Positions 41,389 through 49,424 of a stretch of 64,000 nt of DNA are shown here, piece by piece (positions within the stretch are counted from its first letter, which is position 1; each line of letters starts with the position of its first letter). Both the position numbers and the translations under genes were made by a program. The DNA is from Thermofilum sp. NZ13 (GTDB lineage: Archaea > Thermoproteota > Thermoprotei > Thermofilales > Thermofilaceae). The stretch lies in assembly GCA_002855745.1 (NCBI GenBank), contig NDWX01000008.1:1-64000 (forward strand). The letters are read 5' to 3'. The notes below the pieces were generated by a model, which did not search any database, had not been told where the DNA came from, and saw nothing but the letters and a program-made list of their open reading frames with translations.

Positions 41389-42373
41389 AGTGCTCGAGCT
41401 AGAGAACCCCCTCGCCCTCCTCCTCATCCCCGCGCTGCTCGCTTACGTCACCTACACGCACCGCGGATACTGGCGTAGAGCCCACAGGTTCTACTCCGTC
41501 TCCAACCCCCTCTTCAGGGTGCTTGAAGTGAAGCCCCGAAGTAGCTCTAGGCGCCTATCGCTTGCGCTAAAGCTGGCCTCGGTGACGCTCCTCGCTCTGG
41601 CCCTCGCGTCTCCCGCGCTCGTCGAGAACGTTAAGGTCGCCAGGACAGTCGACATCACGGGGACGGAAGTCTACAGGCTGGCGAAGCCAGCGGTGGTCAT
41701 CCTGCTCGACGTCTCGGGCAGCATGGGGGAGCAGATACCAGGCGGCGTCAAGATCGAGGTCGCGAAAGCCGCCATAGCCCGCTTCATAGACTCGCTCCCG
41801 CAGAACCTCAGCGTGGGGCTCGTGGCGTTCGACCACGCCGTCGAGCTAGCGGTCCCGGTCACCTCGAACAGGACAGCCGTCAAGGCCGAGCTTTCTAAGC
41901 TGAGCCCCATGGGCGGAACGATGTTCACCTACCCTCTTTACACAGCCCTAAACGCCCTGCAACCCTACAGGGTTTTCAACGCCTCATGCGCCGCGGTGCT
42001 CGTGACGGACGGGCTCCCGGCCGACAGGGGGCTGTACGACGACCTCCTCCGGCAGTTCGCGAGCCTCAGGATACCCGTCTACACCGTCTACGTGGGGCCG
42101 GGCGGCGACGAGGGCGAGGCGGAGCTGAGGAGGATATCTGGCCTCACGGGGGGCAAGAGCTACACCGCGTGGGAGTCCGAGGCGCTGAGCCAAGTCTTGG
42201 CGAAGCTGGCTGGGGAGATCTCGCGGCTCAGCGTGCAGTACACTGGAAAGGCTGTGGTGGAGGAGGACGTCGTAGTGCGAACACCCCTGCGCGGCTACCT
42301 CCTCGCCGCGGCGCTCGTCCTCTACGTGGCCCACAGCTACTTGAGGCACAGGCTCGTGAAGCTCTCCTTCTAG
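41381..42373 (+). CDS. BatA-like membrane protein with VWA domain (second)
   Basis: A 330-aa paralogue of the preceding gene with N-terminal membrane segments (LALLLIPALLAYVTY; LALKLASVTLLALALASPALV), a VWA domain (~105-280; MIDAS DVSGSMGE, Thr in SPMGGTMF, Asp in LVTDGLPADR) and a last membrane helix near residue 305. Two VWA proteins in tandem suggest a heterodimer, as BatA/BatB. GTG 41381 lies inside the end of the first. The gene ends four bases into the convergent DUF58 gene. Confidence 0.87.
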   Translation: MPEVLELENPLALLLIPALLAYVTYTHRGYWRRAHRFYSVSNPLFRVLEVKPRSSSRRLSLALKLASVTLLALALASPALVENVKVARTVDITGTEVYRLAKPAVVILLDVSGSMGEQIPGGVKIEVAKAAIARFIDSLPQNLSVGLVAFDHAVELAVPVTSNRTAVKAELSKLSPMGGTMFTYPLYTALNALQPYRVFNASCAAVLVTDGLPADRGLYDDLLRQFASLRIPVYTVYVGPGGDEGEAELRRISGLTGGKSYTAWESEALSQVLAKLAGEISRLSVQYTGKAVVEEDVVVRTPLRGYLLAAALVLYVAHSYLRHRLVKLSF

Positions 42374-43224
42374 AGCCCCTGCCTGAGCCTGAGGTACGCT
42401 TCGACCACGTAGGGTGCCCGCTCGACGGCGTGCTCGTAGGAGCCCAGCTCGACCGCTCTCCTCCCGACTGCCGCCCTCACCCTGGCGATGTGCCTCCTGG
42501 CCTGGCGGGCCGCCTCCGCGAGCTCCACCATGCCCGTGGATCCGGACTCCCTGTCGGCCGCTGCGACGAGCGCGGTTTCCGCGATCCTCGAGACATCGGC
42601 CTCCCTAGTGAACAGGAAGTAGAGCGCGCCGCGGCCTAGCGCCTTTGACGCCTCGAGGAGCCTAGCGTACTCCTCGGGCTTGTTCGAGAGGTCTGTGTAC
42701 ACCGCCCAGTAGGCCCCCCTCCCGAACGACGACGCAGCCCTCAGCGCTTCCCCAAGGCTCAGCCCGCCCCTAGCCCCCCTGCAGGCCTGCCTCAGGAGCC
42801 GCTCGAGCAAAAGCCTGCTGGACGTGTACTCGTACGTCTCCACCCTGTCGCTGACCACGACCGCCGACACCCTGTCGCGGAGCCTGGCCGAAGCCTCGGC
42901 GTGCAGCGTTAGTACGAGCACTAGGCTCTCAAGCTTGTCCTTGAAGCCCATCGAGGCCGTCAAGTCGACGAGCCAGAGCAGCCTAGACTCCCTCTCAGCG
43001 CGGAACTCCTTCACGTACAGCCTCTCAAGCCCTGTCCTCGCTGAAGCCCTCCAGTCAATGTACCTCGAGTCGTCCCCATAGACGTACTGCCGCAGGTCCT
43101 CGTACTCCAGCCCAAGCCCCTTCACCCTCATCGGGCTGTCCTCGGCCAGGACGCCGCTGGCAATAACCCTGCCCTGAGCCCTGGCCCTCCTCAGCTTTGT
43201 GCAGACTGGAACCGCGGGGTTCAC
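42370..43224 (-). CDS. DUF58 protein of the MoxR/VWA system
   Basis: A 284-aa DUF58 protein: the signature GLEYEDLRQYVYGDDSRYID followed by WRASARTGLERLYVKEF, and a VWA-like domain with an incomplete metal site (LVDLTASMGFKDK). DUF58 proteins accompany MoxR ATPases and are thought to be remodelling substrates or adaptors. It overlaps the preceding minus-strand gene (43221) by four bases (GTGA). It is convergent with the two VWA genes rather than co-oriented, an unusual order. Confidence 0.86.
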   Translation of the reverse strand: MNPAVPVCTKLRRARAQGRVIASGVLAEDSPMRVKGLGLEYEDLRQYVYGDDSRYIDWRASARTGLERLYVKEFRAERESRLLWLVDLTASMGFKDKLESLVLVLTLHAEASARLRDRVSAVVVSDRVETYEYTSSRLLLERLLRQACRGARGGLSLGEALRAASSFGRGAYWAVYTDLSNKPEEYARLLEASKALGRGALYFLFTREADVSRIAETALVAAADRESGSTGMVELAEAARQARRHIARVRAAVGRRAVELGSYEHAVERAPYVVEAYLRLRQGL

Positions 43225-44042
43225 GCGACCACCAGGGCGTCCCCGAGCTTCCTGACAGAGCTCCAGGGCACGTCCACGTACCCCGACCTGCTCACCTCCA
43301 GGTACGACTCGAGCTCTCTGACGCCTGCGGGGCCCAGCACCCTCGCCACAGCCTCTCTGGCCCTCTCAACCAGAGCGCCGCTGAGCCTCGGGTTCGCGTA
43401 GGGGTCGATCTCGCCGGCTAGCGCGTCGGCCTCACGCCCAGCCCCCCTCCTCTTGAGCCCGTGGACGAACTGCATCCACTTGAGCTCAACCGATCCCCCT
43501 CCCCTGGCAACGCGCACGCCCAGCTCCCCGGGGCCGACGACGATCTCCGATGCGAACCCGAGGAACCCGTTCGAAACGCTCAAGACAGGCTTGCCGTCCA
43601 CCTCTCCCGGCCTCGGGAAAGCCGGGGGCTCCAGCGGGGGCTGCCCGCGGAAGCTCGCCTCGCGGGGAGTCCTCAGGAGGATCACCCTGAACTCGGGGAT
43701 CGATGCGTCGACCCAGGCGATCTCGCTCACGGGGCAGTACGCCTTCAGCAGGCTCACCTCCCTCTCCGCCCTCCTCCTCGGGATCTCGATGCCCTCGCTC
43801 CTCGCCACCTCCACCGCGGCCTCCAGCGTGAGGCCTGAAGTCGACAGCCCCCTCCTCGCCAGCTCGCCGTACAGAGCCTCGGCGTCTATCACGCTCTCCC
43901 CCACGCTCCTAGTTAGGAACACCTCAATGTAGGCTCCCTCCTCCCGCAGGATCAGGGAGCCCGCGTCGCCGTAGTAGAGCCCCTCGCTGTCGTAGATCCT
44001 GGCGCCCTTAATCTCCCGCTGGGAGTAAAACGCTTTGGGCAA
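43221..44042 (-). CDS. protein with PRC-barrel-like ends, linked to DUF58
   Basis: A 273-aa protein. The N-terminus (REIKGARIYDSEGLYYGDAG) and C-terminus (YVDVPWSSVRKLGDALVV) both resemble parts of a PRC-barrel, a small beta barrel that mediates protein contacts. The middle is unrecognised (SLLKAYCPVSEIAWVDASI, PEFRVILLRTPREAS). TTG 44042 is the first in-frame start. It is first in a two-gene operon with DUF58 and divergent from moxR, so a role in the same system is likely. Confidence 0.6.
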   Translation of the reverse strand: MPKAFYSQREIKGARIYDSEGLYYGDAGSLILREEGAYIEVFLTRSVGESVIDAEALYGELARRGLSTSGLTLEAAVEVARSEGIEIPRRRAEREVSLLKAYCPVSEIAWVDASIPEFRVILLRTPREASFRGQPPLEPPAFPRPGEVDGKPVLSVSNGFLGFASEIVVGPGELGVRVARGGGSVELKWMQFVHGLKRRGAGREADALAGEIDPYANPRLSGALVERAREAVARVLGPAGVRELESYLEVSRSGYVDVPWSSVRKLGDALVVA

Positions 44043-44327
44043 GCACTAACACCGGTTCAGAGATACACGCGCGCGGAAATAGGCTTTACCGTTAACGTTC
44101 ACCTCTCCCTATCTTACCTGCTACATATATCTGCGGTCTCTCGCCTCGCCTACGGGCAGTCTGGCCCCCTGGGTCATGGAAGCTGTGATGTCCGGCGCGC
44201 ACGTAGCTCGCATCCAGGGCTGGTCACATAAACCCTGGGTCGCTGAAGGGGTTGCCTCCAGCGATACCTCACTCGGCTCGAGCTCACCGAGGGTATATTT
44301 ACCGGCGCGAGCATCGGTAGTAGTGGT

Positions 44328-45383
44328 ATGGAGCAGGCCGACTTCATCCGCGACGCTAGGCGGCTTGTAGAGGTGCTCGACAGGGTTGTGGTGGGCTACA
44401 GCGTTGAGAAGAGGGTTGTCCTCGCCAGCCTGCTGGCCAACGGCCACGTCCTCCTCGAGGGCCCTCCCGGCATCGCGAAGACCACGCTCGCGAAGGCGCT
44501 TGCAAGGGCGTTCGGGCTCCTCGACAGCAAGGTCAGCATCGGGGGAGTGGAGTACAAGGGCTTCTCTAGGATACAGTTCACCCCGGACCTCCTCCCGTCG
44601 GACGTCACCGGGAGCCTCGTCTACAACCCGGTTACCCGCGAGTTCGAGCCCCGACTGGGCCCCATATTCGCGTACATAGTGCTGGCGGACGAGGTCAACC
44701 GCGCGACGCCTAGAACCCAGAGCGCGCTCCTGGAGGCGATGCAGGAGAGGCAGGTCACGATCGGCGGCAGAACCTACCCCCTTGAGGACAGGAAAGCGGG
44801 CAAGTTCTTCGCCGTCCTGGCGACCCAGAACCCGGTTGAGCAGGAGGGCACGTACCCCCTGCCGGAGGCCCAGCTCGACAGGTTCATCACCCGCGTGGTC
44901 TTCCCCTACCCGAGGGTGCTCGAGGAGGAGAAGAGCATCCTGAGGCTTCACGCGCAGAGGCTCTCAGAGCCCCTGGAGGACCTCGAGCCGATCCTCGACC
45001 CCAAGTGGCTCCACGCGGCTCAGAGCTTCGTGGCGGAGCAGGTGGCGGTGCAGGACGACGTGCTCGACTACGTCTCGCAGCTGGTCCGCTTCACGAGGCC
45101 GGAGGTCAGCGCCACCGCGAGGGAGTTCTTCGAGCTCGGCGCGAGCCCCAGGGCGGGCATAGCGCTGCTGCGCGTGGCTAAGGCGTGGGCTATGCTTGAG
45201 GGGAGGACCGTCGCCACGAGGAGGGACGTCGATGCCGTGGCGTTCCCCGTCCTGAACCACAGGGTCATACCGAAGCTCGACAGGGTTATCGAGGCCGAAG
45301 AGGCCGTGGGCCGCTACAGCGCGAGGTACGAGGCCACACGGCGGGGGCTGGAGGAGATCATGAAGAGCATCCGCGCGCTGTGA
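44328..45383 (+). CDS. MoxR-family AAA+ ATPase
   Basis: A 351-aa AAA+ ATPase of the MoxR class: Walker A GPPGIAKTTLAKALARAF, Walker B VLADEVNRATP, sensor 1 ATQNPVEQEGTYPLPEAQLD and the characteristic arginine LDRFITRVVFPYP. MoxR proteins act as chaperone-like machines on VWA-domain proteins and metal-binding targets. ATG 44328 follows a GTATATTTAC box at 44292-44301. It completes the cluster of DUF58, two VWA proteins and the PRC-barrel protein. Confidence 0.92.
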   Translation: MEQADFIRDARRLVEVLDRVVVGYSVEKRVVLASLLANGHVLLEGPPGIAKTTLAKALARAFGLLDSKVSIGGVEYKGFSRIQFTPDLLPSDVTGSLVYNPVTREFEPRLGPIFAYIVLADEVNRATPRTQSALLEAMQERQVTIGGRTYPLEDRKAGKFFAVLATQNPVEQEGTYPLPEAQLDRFITRVVFPYPRVLEEEKSILRLHAQRLSEPLEDLEPILDPKWLHAAQSFVAEQVAVQDDVLDYVSQLVRFTRPEVSATAREFFELGASPRAGIALLRVAKAWAMLEGRTVATRRDVDAVAFPVLNHRVIPKLDRVIEAEEAVGRYSARYEATRRGLEEIMKSIRAL

Positions 45384-45497
45384 CTCTCGTTCTTCTTATA
45401 AGACTGGCGAATAGGAGCCTCAGTCTCGTCGAATCTTCTCGAGGTCTTTAGCTCGCTGATTCGCTGGTGCCTTGCCGCTTCGAAAAGGCACAGGAAA

Positions 45498-45521
45498 AAG
45501 TTTATACGTGCATGCATGCAC
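45498..45521 (+). promoter_or_regulatory. vapBC promoter with 14-bp palindrome
   Basis: TATA box AGTTTATACG (45499-45509) is followed by the perfect palindrome GTGCATGCATGCAC (45508-45521), ten bases before the GTG start of vapB. A VapB/VapBC complex is the likely ligand. Confidence 0.55.
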
Positions 45522-45530
45522 TTTTAACAT

Positions 45531-45752
45531 GTGACGGTGAAGACCATAACGATATCGCTGGAGGCTTACGAAGCCCTGCTGCGGGAGAAGAAACCGGGGG
45601 AGAGCTTTTCGGATGTGATACTCAGGCTTGTGAAGAGTAGCGGCGATATAATGGAGCTTGCAGGCCGCTGGAGTGATATCAGCGATGAGGCCCTTGAAGC
45701 CTTCCTTAGGAACGTTAGGGAAAGGTGGAGAGAGTGGAGAAGTACGCGCTAG
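45531..45752 (+). CDS. VapB antitoxin
   Basis: A 73-aa antitoxin of the DUF217/VapB family: KTITISLEAYEALLREKKPG for the DNA-binding part, then EALEAFLRNVRERWREWRS for toxin binding. It is followed by and overlaps vapC by 28 bases. GTG 45531 lies about 25 bases after the TATA box. Lower G+C than flanking genes. Confidence 0.85.
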   Translation: MTVKTITISLEAYEALLREKKPGESFSDVILRLVKSSGDIMELAGRWSDISDEALEAFLRNVRERWREWRSTR

Positions 45753-46153
45753 ACACTGATTTCTTAGTGGAGTTCCTGAGGGGTCGTAGCCCCGCAGTCA
45801 CGCTGATGGCCAAGCTGAGGGAATCAGGCTACCTGGCTACCACCGTGATCAACGCTTTTGAGCTCTACTGGGGTGCTTATAAGTTCAATGGTAAACGGGC
45901 GGAAGACGTCAGAAAACTCCTTAGACGGATGGTGGTACTAAACATGGATGAGAGAATAGCTGAGAAAGCTGGGGAGGAAATAGCATACCTGGAGCAAATG
46001 GGTCTGCCTGTAGACGTAAGGGATCTTTTCACTGGCGTGATCTCAAGGGAGCACGGCTACGCGATCATTACGGGCAATGAGGAACACTTCAAAAGGATAC
46101 GAGGGTTGAGTGTTATAAACTGGAGGAGCCTCGAGCCCGATGCGCGCCCATAG
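45725..46153 (+). CDS. VapC toxin, PIN-domain ribonuclease
   Basis: A 142-aa PIN-domain protein: first acidic residue in YALDTDFLVEFLRG, Glu in INAFELYWGAY, Asp in DVRDLFTGV; the last position reads TGNEEHF with Asn where most PIN proteins have Asp. It would cut tRNA or rRNA. GTG 45725 lies within vapB, so translation is coupled. Confidence 0.87.
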   Translation: MERVEKYALDTDFLVEFLRGRSPAVTLMAKLRESGYLATTVINAFELYWGAYKFNGKRAEDVRKLLRRMVVLNMDERIAEKAGEEIAYLEQMGLPVDVRDLFTGVISREHGYAIITGNEEHFKRIRGLSVINWRSLEPDARP

Positions 46154-46515
46154 CAATTTCAACGGAGAATCTTCTCTCTGAGCCAATGTTGGAGACCTGA
46201 CAGTCGCCGGTTGCAACCTCGTAGACCAGAGCCTTTTTCTACGACTATGCTGGGCTGTGACGTGAGAAGGCAGTGGTCACGACGCGCGGGCATAAGCGTG
46301 CTTGAGCTATAAGCTAAACCGGAGTACTCCGGCCAGTAAGGGGTAAGATAGGACAAGTGTAGCCCAATGATAGTGGTGTGGTAAGGCTTATAGCGGTTCT
46401 GCGCCTTACTTTGTTCGGGGATGAGGAAGAGACGATCTGAAGTGTGATGACATCATCTAACACTGATGCTCTTCTGCGCGTCAAGTATTTAGCGCCTCCC
46501 CACCCAACTCACTGC
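46154..46515. other. 362-base gap without a gene
   Basis: No convincing coding frame. A GGCTTATAGC box at 46386-46395 and a TATTTAGC box at 46486-46493 are visible, the second fitting the downstream gene. A sequence GTGATGACATC (46446-46456) resembles a C box but no matching D box follows, so an sRNA is not supported. Confidence 0.4.
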
Positions 46516-46992
46516 GTGAAAGTCCTCATACTCGACCTCGACAGGACGCTTTGGAGCCACCACGACGTGACCACAACCGTTCCCCCGTACAGGAGGGTCT
46601 CGGAGGACGCGGTCGTCGACTCCCGGGGCGACGTGATCAGGCTCAACCCCTGCGCCAAGGACCTACTCGAGCTCGCCAAGTCGATGGGGGTGAAGCTGGC
46701 GGTCGCCAGCTGGAACAGCCCCGACAAAGCGCTCCAGGCTCTAGAGACGCTCGGCTTGAGCGGGTGGTTCGACGTCGTGGTGGTGGAGCCGCACCCCAAC
46801 AAAGACCGGATGATCCGGAAGATACTGAAGGCGCTCAGGCTGGCCCCGCAGGACGCCGTCTTCGTCGACGACAACCCGGCGATCTGCGACCTCGTGAAGA
46901 GGAGCCTCCCCGAGGTGAACGTCCTGAACATCGGCGCCGACGTGGAGAGCCTCTGCGAGGTGAAAACGCTCCTTGAGCGAAACCAACAATAG
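46516..46992 (+). CDS. MDP-1-like HAD phosphatase
   Basis: A 158-aa HAD protein like magnesium-dependent phosphatase-1: motif I LILDLDRTLW, motif II VASWNSPDKAL, Lys in HPNKDRMIRK and motif IV VFVDDNPAICDLVK. MDP-1 acts on phosphotyrosine and sugar phosphates in vitro. GTG 46516 is preferred over ATG 46444, being ~25 bases after a TATTTAGC box and at the family start. It overlaps the threonine synthase gene by 20 bases, so they may be co-transcribed; a direct metabolic link is not known. Confidence 0.75.
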   Translation: MKVLILDLDRTLWSHHDVTTTVPPYRRVSEDAVVDSRGDVIRLNPCAKDLLELAKSMGVKLAVASWNSPDKALQALETLGLSGWFDVVVVEPHPNKDRMIRKILKALRLAPQDAVFVDDNPAICDLVKRSLPEVNVLNIGADVESLCEVKTLLERNQQ

Positions 46993-48139
46993 CCGCCCCG
47001 CGCACCGTTTAGCCGTGGGCTGCGCGCTCAAGTGCCCCAAGTGCGGCCGCGAGTACGAGCTAGGGGCCCGGGTCTGGAGGTGCGAGTGCGCGTCACCGCT
47101 CCAGGTCCTCTGCGATCCCTTCCAGTTCAAGCCCGCGGCGGGCGTGAGGGGCATGTGGAGGTACAGGGCCTCGCTGCCCTTGGTGGAGGGGGCTGAGCCG
47201 GTCACGCTCGGCGAGGGGGGCACGCCTGTCGTGAGGCTGGACGTTTCGGGCGTGAGGCTCCACCTCAAGCTCGAGTACCTCAACCCCACGGGCTCGTTCA
47301 AGGACAGGGGCTCCAGCCTGACCCTGACCAACCTCAAAGCCTCAGGCGTCACCGAGGTAGTCGAGGACAGCTCGGGGAACGCGGGCGCCTCGATCTCCGC
47401 CTACTCCGCGGCAGCGGGTGTTAGGTGCAGGGTCTACACGCCAGCGTCGGCACCCCAAGGCAAGAAGCTCCAGGTGAGGCTCTACGGGGCCAACTTAATA
47501 GAGGTCCCCGGGGACCGCGGTGAGGCCGCGAGGCGCGCGCTGGGCGAGCTCGCTGGGGCGTTCTACGCGAGCCACCTCTGGAGCCCCTTCTTCCCAGAGG
47601 CGAACGCCACGATAGCCTACGAGTTCTACGAGGAGGTAGGCGTACCCGACGCGGTCGTCGCCCCCGTGGGCAGCGGCGGGCTCATCCTGGGGATACACCT
47701 CGGCTTCAGGCGGCTGAGCGAGAACGGCTACGCTGACGCGGCGCCTAGGCTCTACGGCGTGCAGTCGGCCGCGAACCCCGTGCTCTACGAGGCCCTGTAC
47801 GGCAGGAGGTACGAGAAAGCGGAGCTCGAGGTCGTGGCCGAGGGGGTGATGGTCCGGGAGCCCCCCCGGCTAGAGGAGGTCGTCGAGAGCATAAGGGGGA
47901 GCGGTGGGGGAGTCGTCGTGGTCGGCAAGGAGGAGGTGGCTGAGGGCCTCAGATTCTTAGCTAAGCGCGGCTTGCTCGTGGAGCCGACGAGCGCGACCGT
48001 CATCCCAGCAGTGGTGAGGCTCAAAGAGGAAGGCCTAGTAGACAGGGGGGAGAGCATCCTAGCCCCGCTCACGGGCTCCGGCCTCAAGGCCCTCGACAAG
48101 GTTGAGAGCCTCCTGAGGGAAGCGGTGGGGAAGCCGTAG
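46973..48139 (+). CDS. thrC: threonine synthase
   Basis: A 388-aa PLP enzyme converting O-phosphohomoserine to threonine. An N-terminal zinc-ribbon-like part (CPKCGREYE, then CECAS) precedes the fold-type II domain; the PLP Lys is in PTGSFKDRGS, the phosphate loop is VGSGGLILG and the SSGNAG motif is present. TTG 46973 gives the full zinc-ribbon; GTG 47011 (VGCALKCPKCG) is an alternative start. Overlaps the upstream phosphatase gene. Confidence 0.9.
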   Translation: MSETNNSRPAHRLAVGCALKCPKCGREYELGARVWRCECASPLQVLCDPFQFKPAAGVRGMWRYRASLPLVEGAEPVTLGEGGTPVVRLDVSGVRLHLKLEYLNPTGSFKDRGSSLTLTNLKASGVTEVVEDSSGNAGASISAYSAAAGVRCRVYTPASAPQGKKLQVRLYGANLIEVPGDRGEAARRALGELAGAFYASHLWSPFFPEANATIAYEFYEEVGVPDAVVAPVGSGGLILGIHLGFRRLSENGYADAAPRLYGVQSAANPVLYEALYGRRYEKAELEVVAEGVMVREPPRLEEVVESIRGSGGGVVVVGKEEVAEGLRFLAKRGLLVEPTSATVIPAVVRLKEEGLVDRGESILAPLTGSGLKALDKVESLLREAVGKP

Positions 48140-48212
48140 CCTACAGGGAGCGGTGCGGAGAGGTTAAGTTTAAGTCCCGGGAAAGGCTTAAGCTGATCGA
48201 AAGAAGAGCGGT

Positions 48213-48891
48213 ATGCCCGTGGCCCTCCTAGCCCCAAGGCTCAGGCTAGCTAGGCTCAAGCTGGCCAGCGTGCTCAGCGGCGAGCTGGCGGGAGAGAAGC
48301 CCCTCGTCGCGCTACCCTACCCGCGCGAGGCTGAGAAGCCGCTGAACCTCTACGCGAAGGGGCTGATCGACTGGCCCAGGCTCAAGCTCGCGCTACGAGA
48401 CATCTACGGCGACTTCTACAGGAGCTGGCTCTGGACCGAGGAGCCGCTCATCAGGGCCCTCCCCCTCGCGGAGGCGAGGGTAAAGTGCTACGGGGCCAGC
48501 CACTCGGAGCAGGTGAAGAGGGGGGGGCGACCTCGCCGTCCTGGCCTTCAGGGCCCGGGTCAGGGGTGAGGTGGACCTCGAGGAGTGGAGGAGGCTCCTG
48601 GAGGGCAGGCCGAGCCTCGACCCAGGCCTCTACGACGCCGTAATCTCATCAACGCCGATAGAGGGGTTTGAGAGCGTGGAGGTCTGGGGCCTCCCATACC
48701 CTCCAAGCGAGACCCTTGGCTTAGAGCCCCTGACGCGGGAGGCGGTGCAGGAGTACGTCGACTACCTCTTCAACTACGTCGTGAGGTCCAGGAATCTGGA
48801 CGAAGCGTACCTGAGGTGGCTGGAGGAGCGCAAAGGTGTCAAGGCTTGGGACCTGTGGGAGCTACTCGAGCGGAGCAAAGCCGACCTCTAG
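48213..48891 (+). pseudogene. unknown protein split by a G8 run (frameshift)
   Basis: Two frames, 48213-48569 and 48571-48891, join into one 225-aa protein if one G is removed from the eight-G run at 48520-48527 (…SEQVKRGG | DLAVLAFRARVRGEV…). Codon use and protein character are coherent on both sides. The protein is not recognised: N-terminal hydrophobic/basic part (LAPRLRLARLKLASVLSG), then LRDIYGDFYRSWLW, and a C-terminal acidic helical part (EAYLRWLEERKGVKAW). G-run slippage could switch the gene on and off, or the extra G may be a sequencing error. Confidence 0.65.
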
Positions 48892-49244
48892 CCCGAAATT
48901 GCACGCCTCAAGGCATAGCCTGCTGATTTCGCGTTCAGAGATGCTTTACGTATTTTGGCAACATTGCATCGTTAGCAAAAAGCTAAAATAAACCTAAAGC
49001 CATTAAGCACTGGGAGCTGGATAAGGATAGCTCGTTTCAAAGACCGCCTAAGTATCCAATCTTCCGCCTTAGTTTAATTAAATTAACTCCATTCATTTGA
49101 GGAACATTATCTCCTTCACGGCTTCTCCGGTAAAAGTACAACTCCAAGCGGGAGTTGATTAAAGAATGGAAATAAAATTCGGCATTGAATGATACAAAGT
49201 AAAAAAGATTATCTTGAGAGCCCCGTATCTAGGGCTCGATAACC
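48892..49244. other. 353-base A+T-rich intergenic region
   Basis: Base composition drops sharply here (runs such as TTTAATTAAATTAA). A hairpin CAACTCC/GGAGTTG is at 49139-49157, and GAGCCC/GGGCTC at about 49219-49236 sits just before the next small gene. No frame of useful length. Confidence 0.5.
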
Positions 49245-49379
49245 ATGAAGGCATGGCTGAGAGTGTTCCTCGAGCAGCTGAAGACCCCCGCAGTACTTGC
49301 CCTGCTCATCTCGCTCGCGCTCGCAGCCACTTTGGGTGTCGCCGACCCTAAGAATGACCCGTTTCCGACTCCGAAGTGA
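49245..49379 (+). CDS. small single-span membrane protein (44 aa)
   Basis: A 44-residue protein: basic amphipathic start (MKAWLRVFLEQLKTP), one hydrophobic stretch (AVLALLISLALAATLGV) and a polar end (ADPKNDPFPTPK). ATG 49245 is preceded by a hairpin and an A-rich TAAAAAAGATT stretch. It could be a microprotein or a signal-peptide-only secreted peptide. It stands 46 bases before the next gene. No homologue recognised. Confidence 0.45.
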   Translation: MKAWLRVFLEQLKTPAVLALLISLALAATLGVADPKNDPFPTPK

Positions 49380-49424
49380 AGGTTTAAATACTGGTTTTTT
49401 TCTGTTGTTTTTTGGCTGAGGGGA

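Noticed and set aside
44176-44370. 64-codon frame overlapping the moxR start
   Set aside because: It overlaps the moxR promoter and first codons out of frame and has no protein-like pattern.
46446-46520. C/D box sRNA beginning GTGATGA
   Set aside because: No properly spaced D box (CTGA) follows, and the region contains a TATA box for the next gene.
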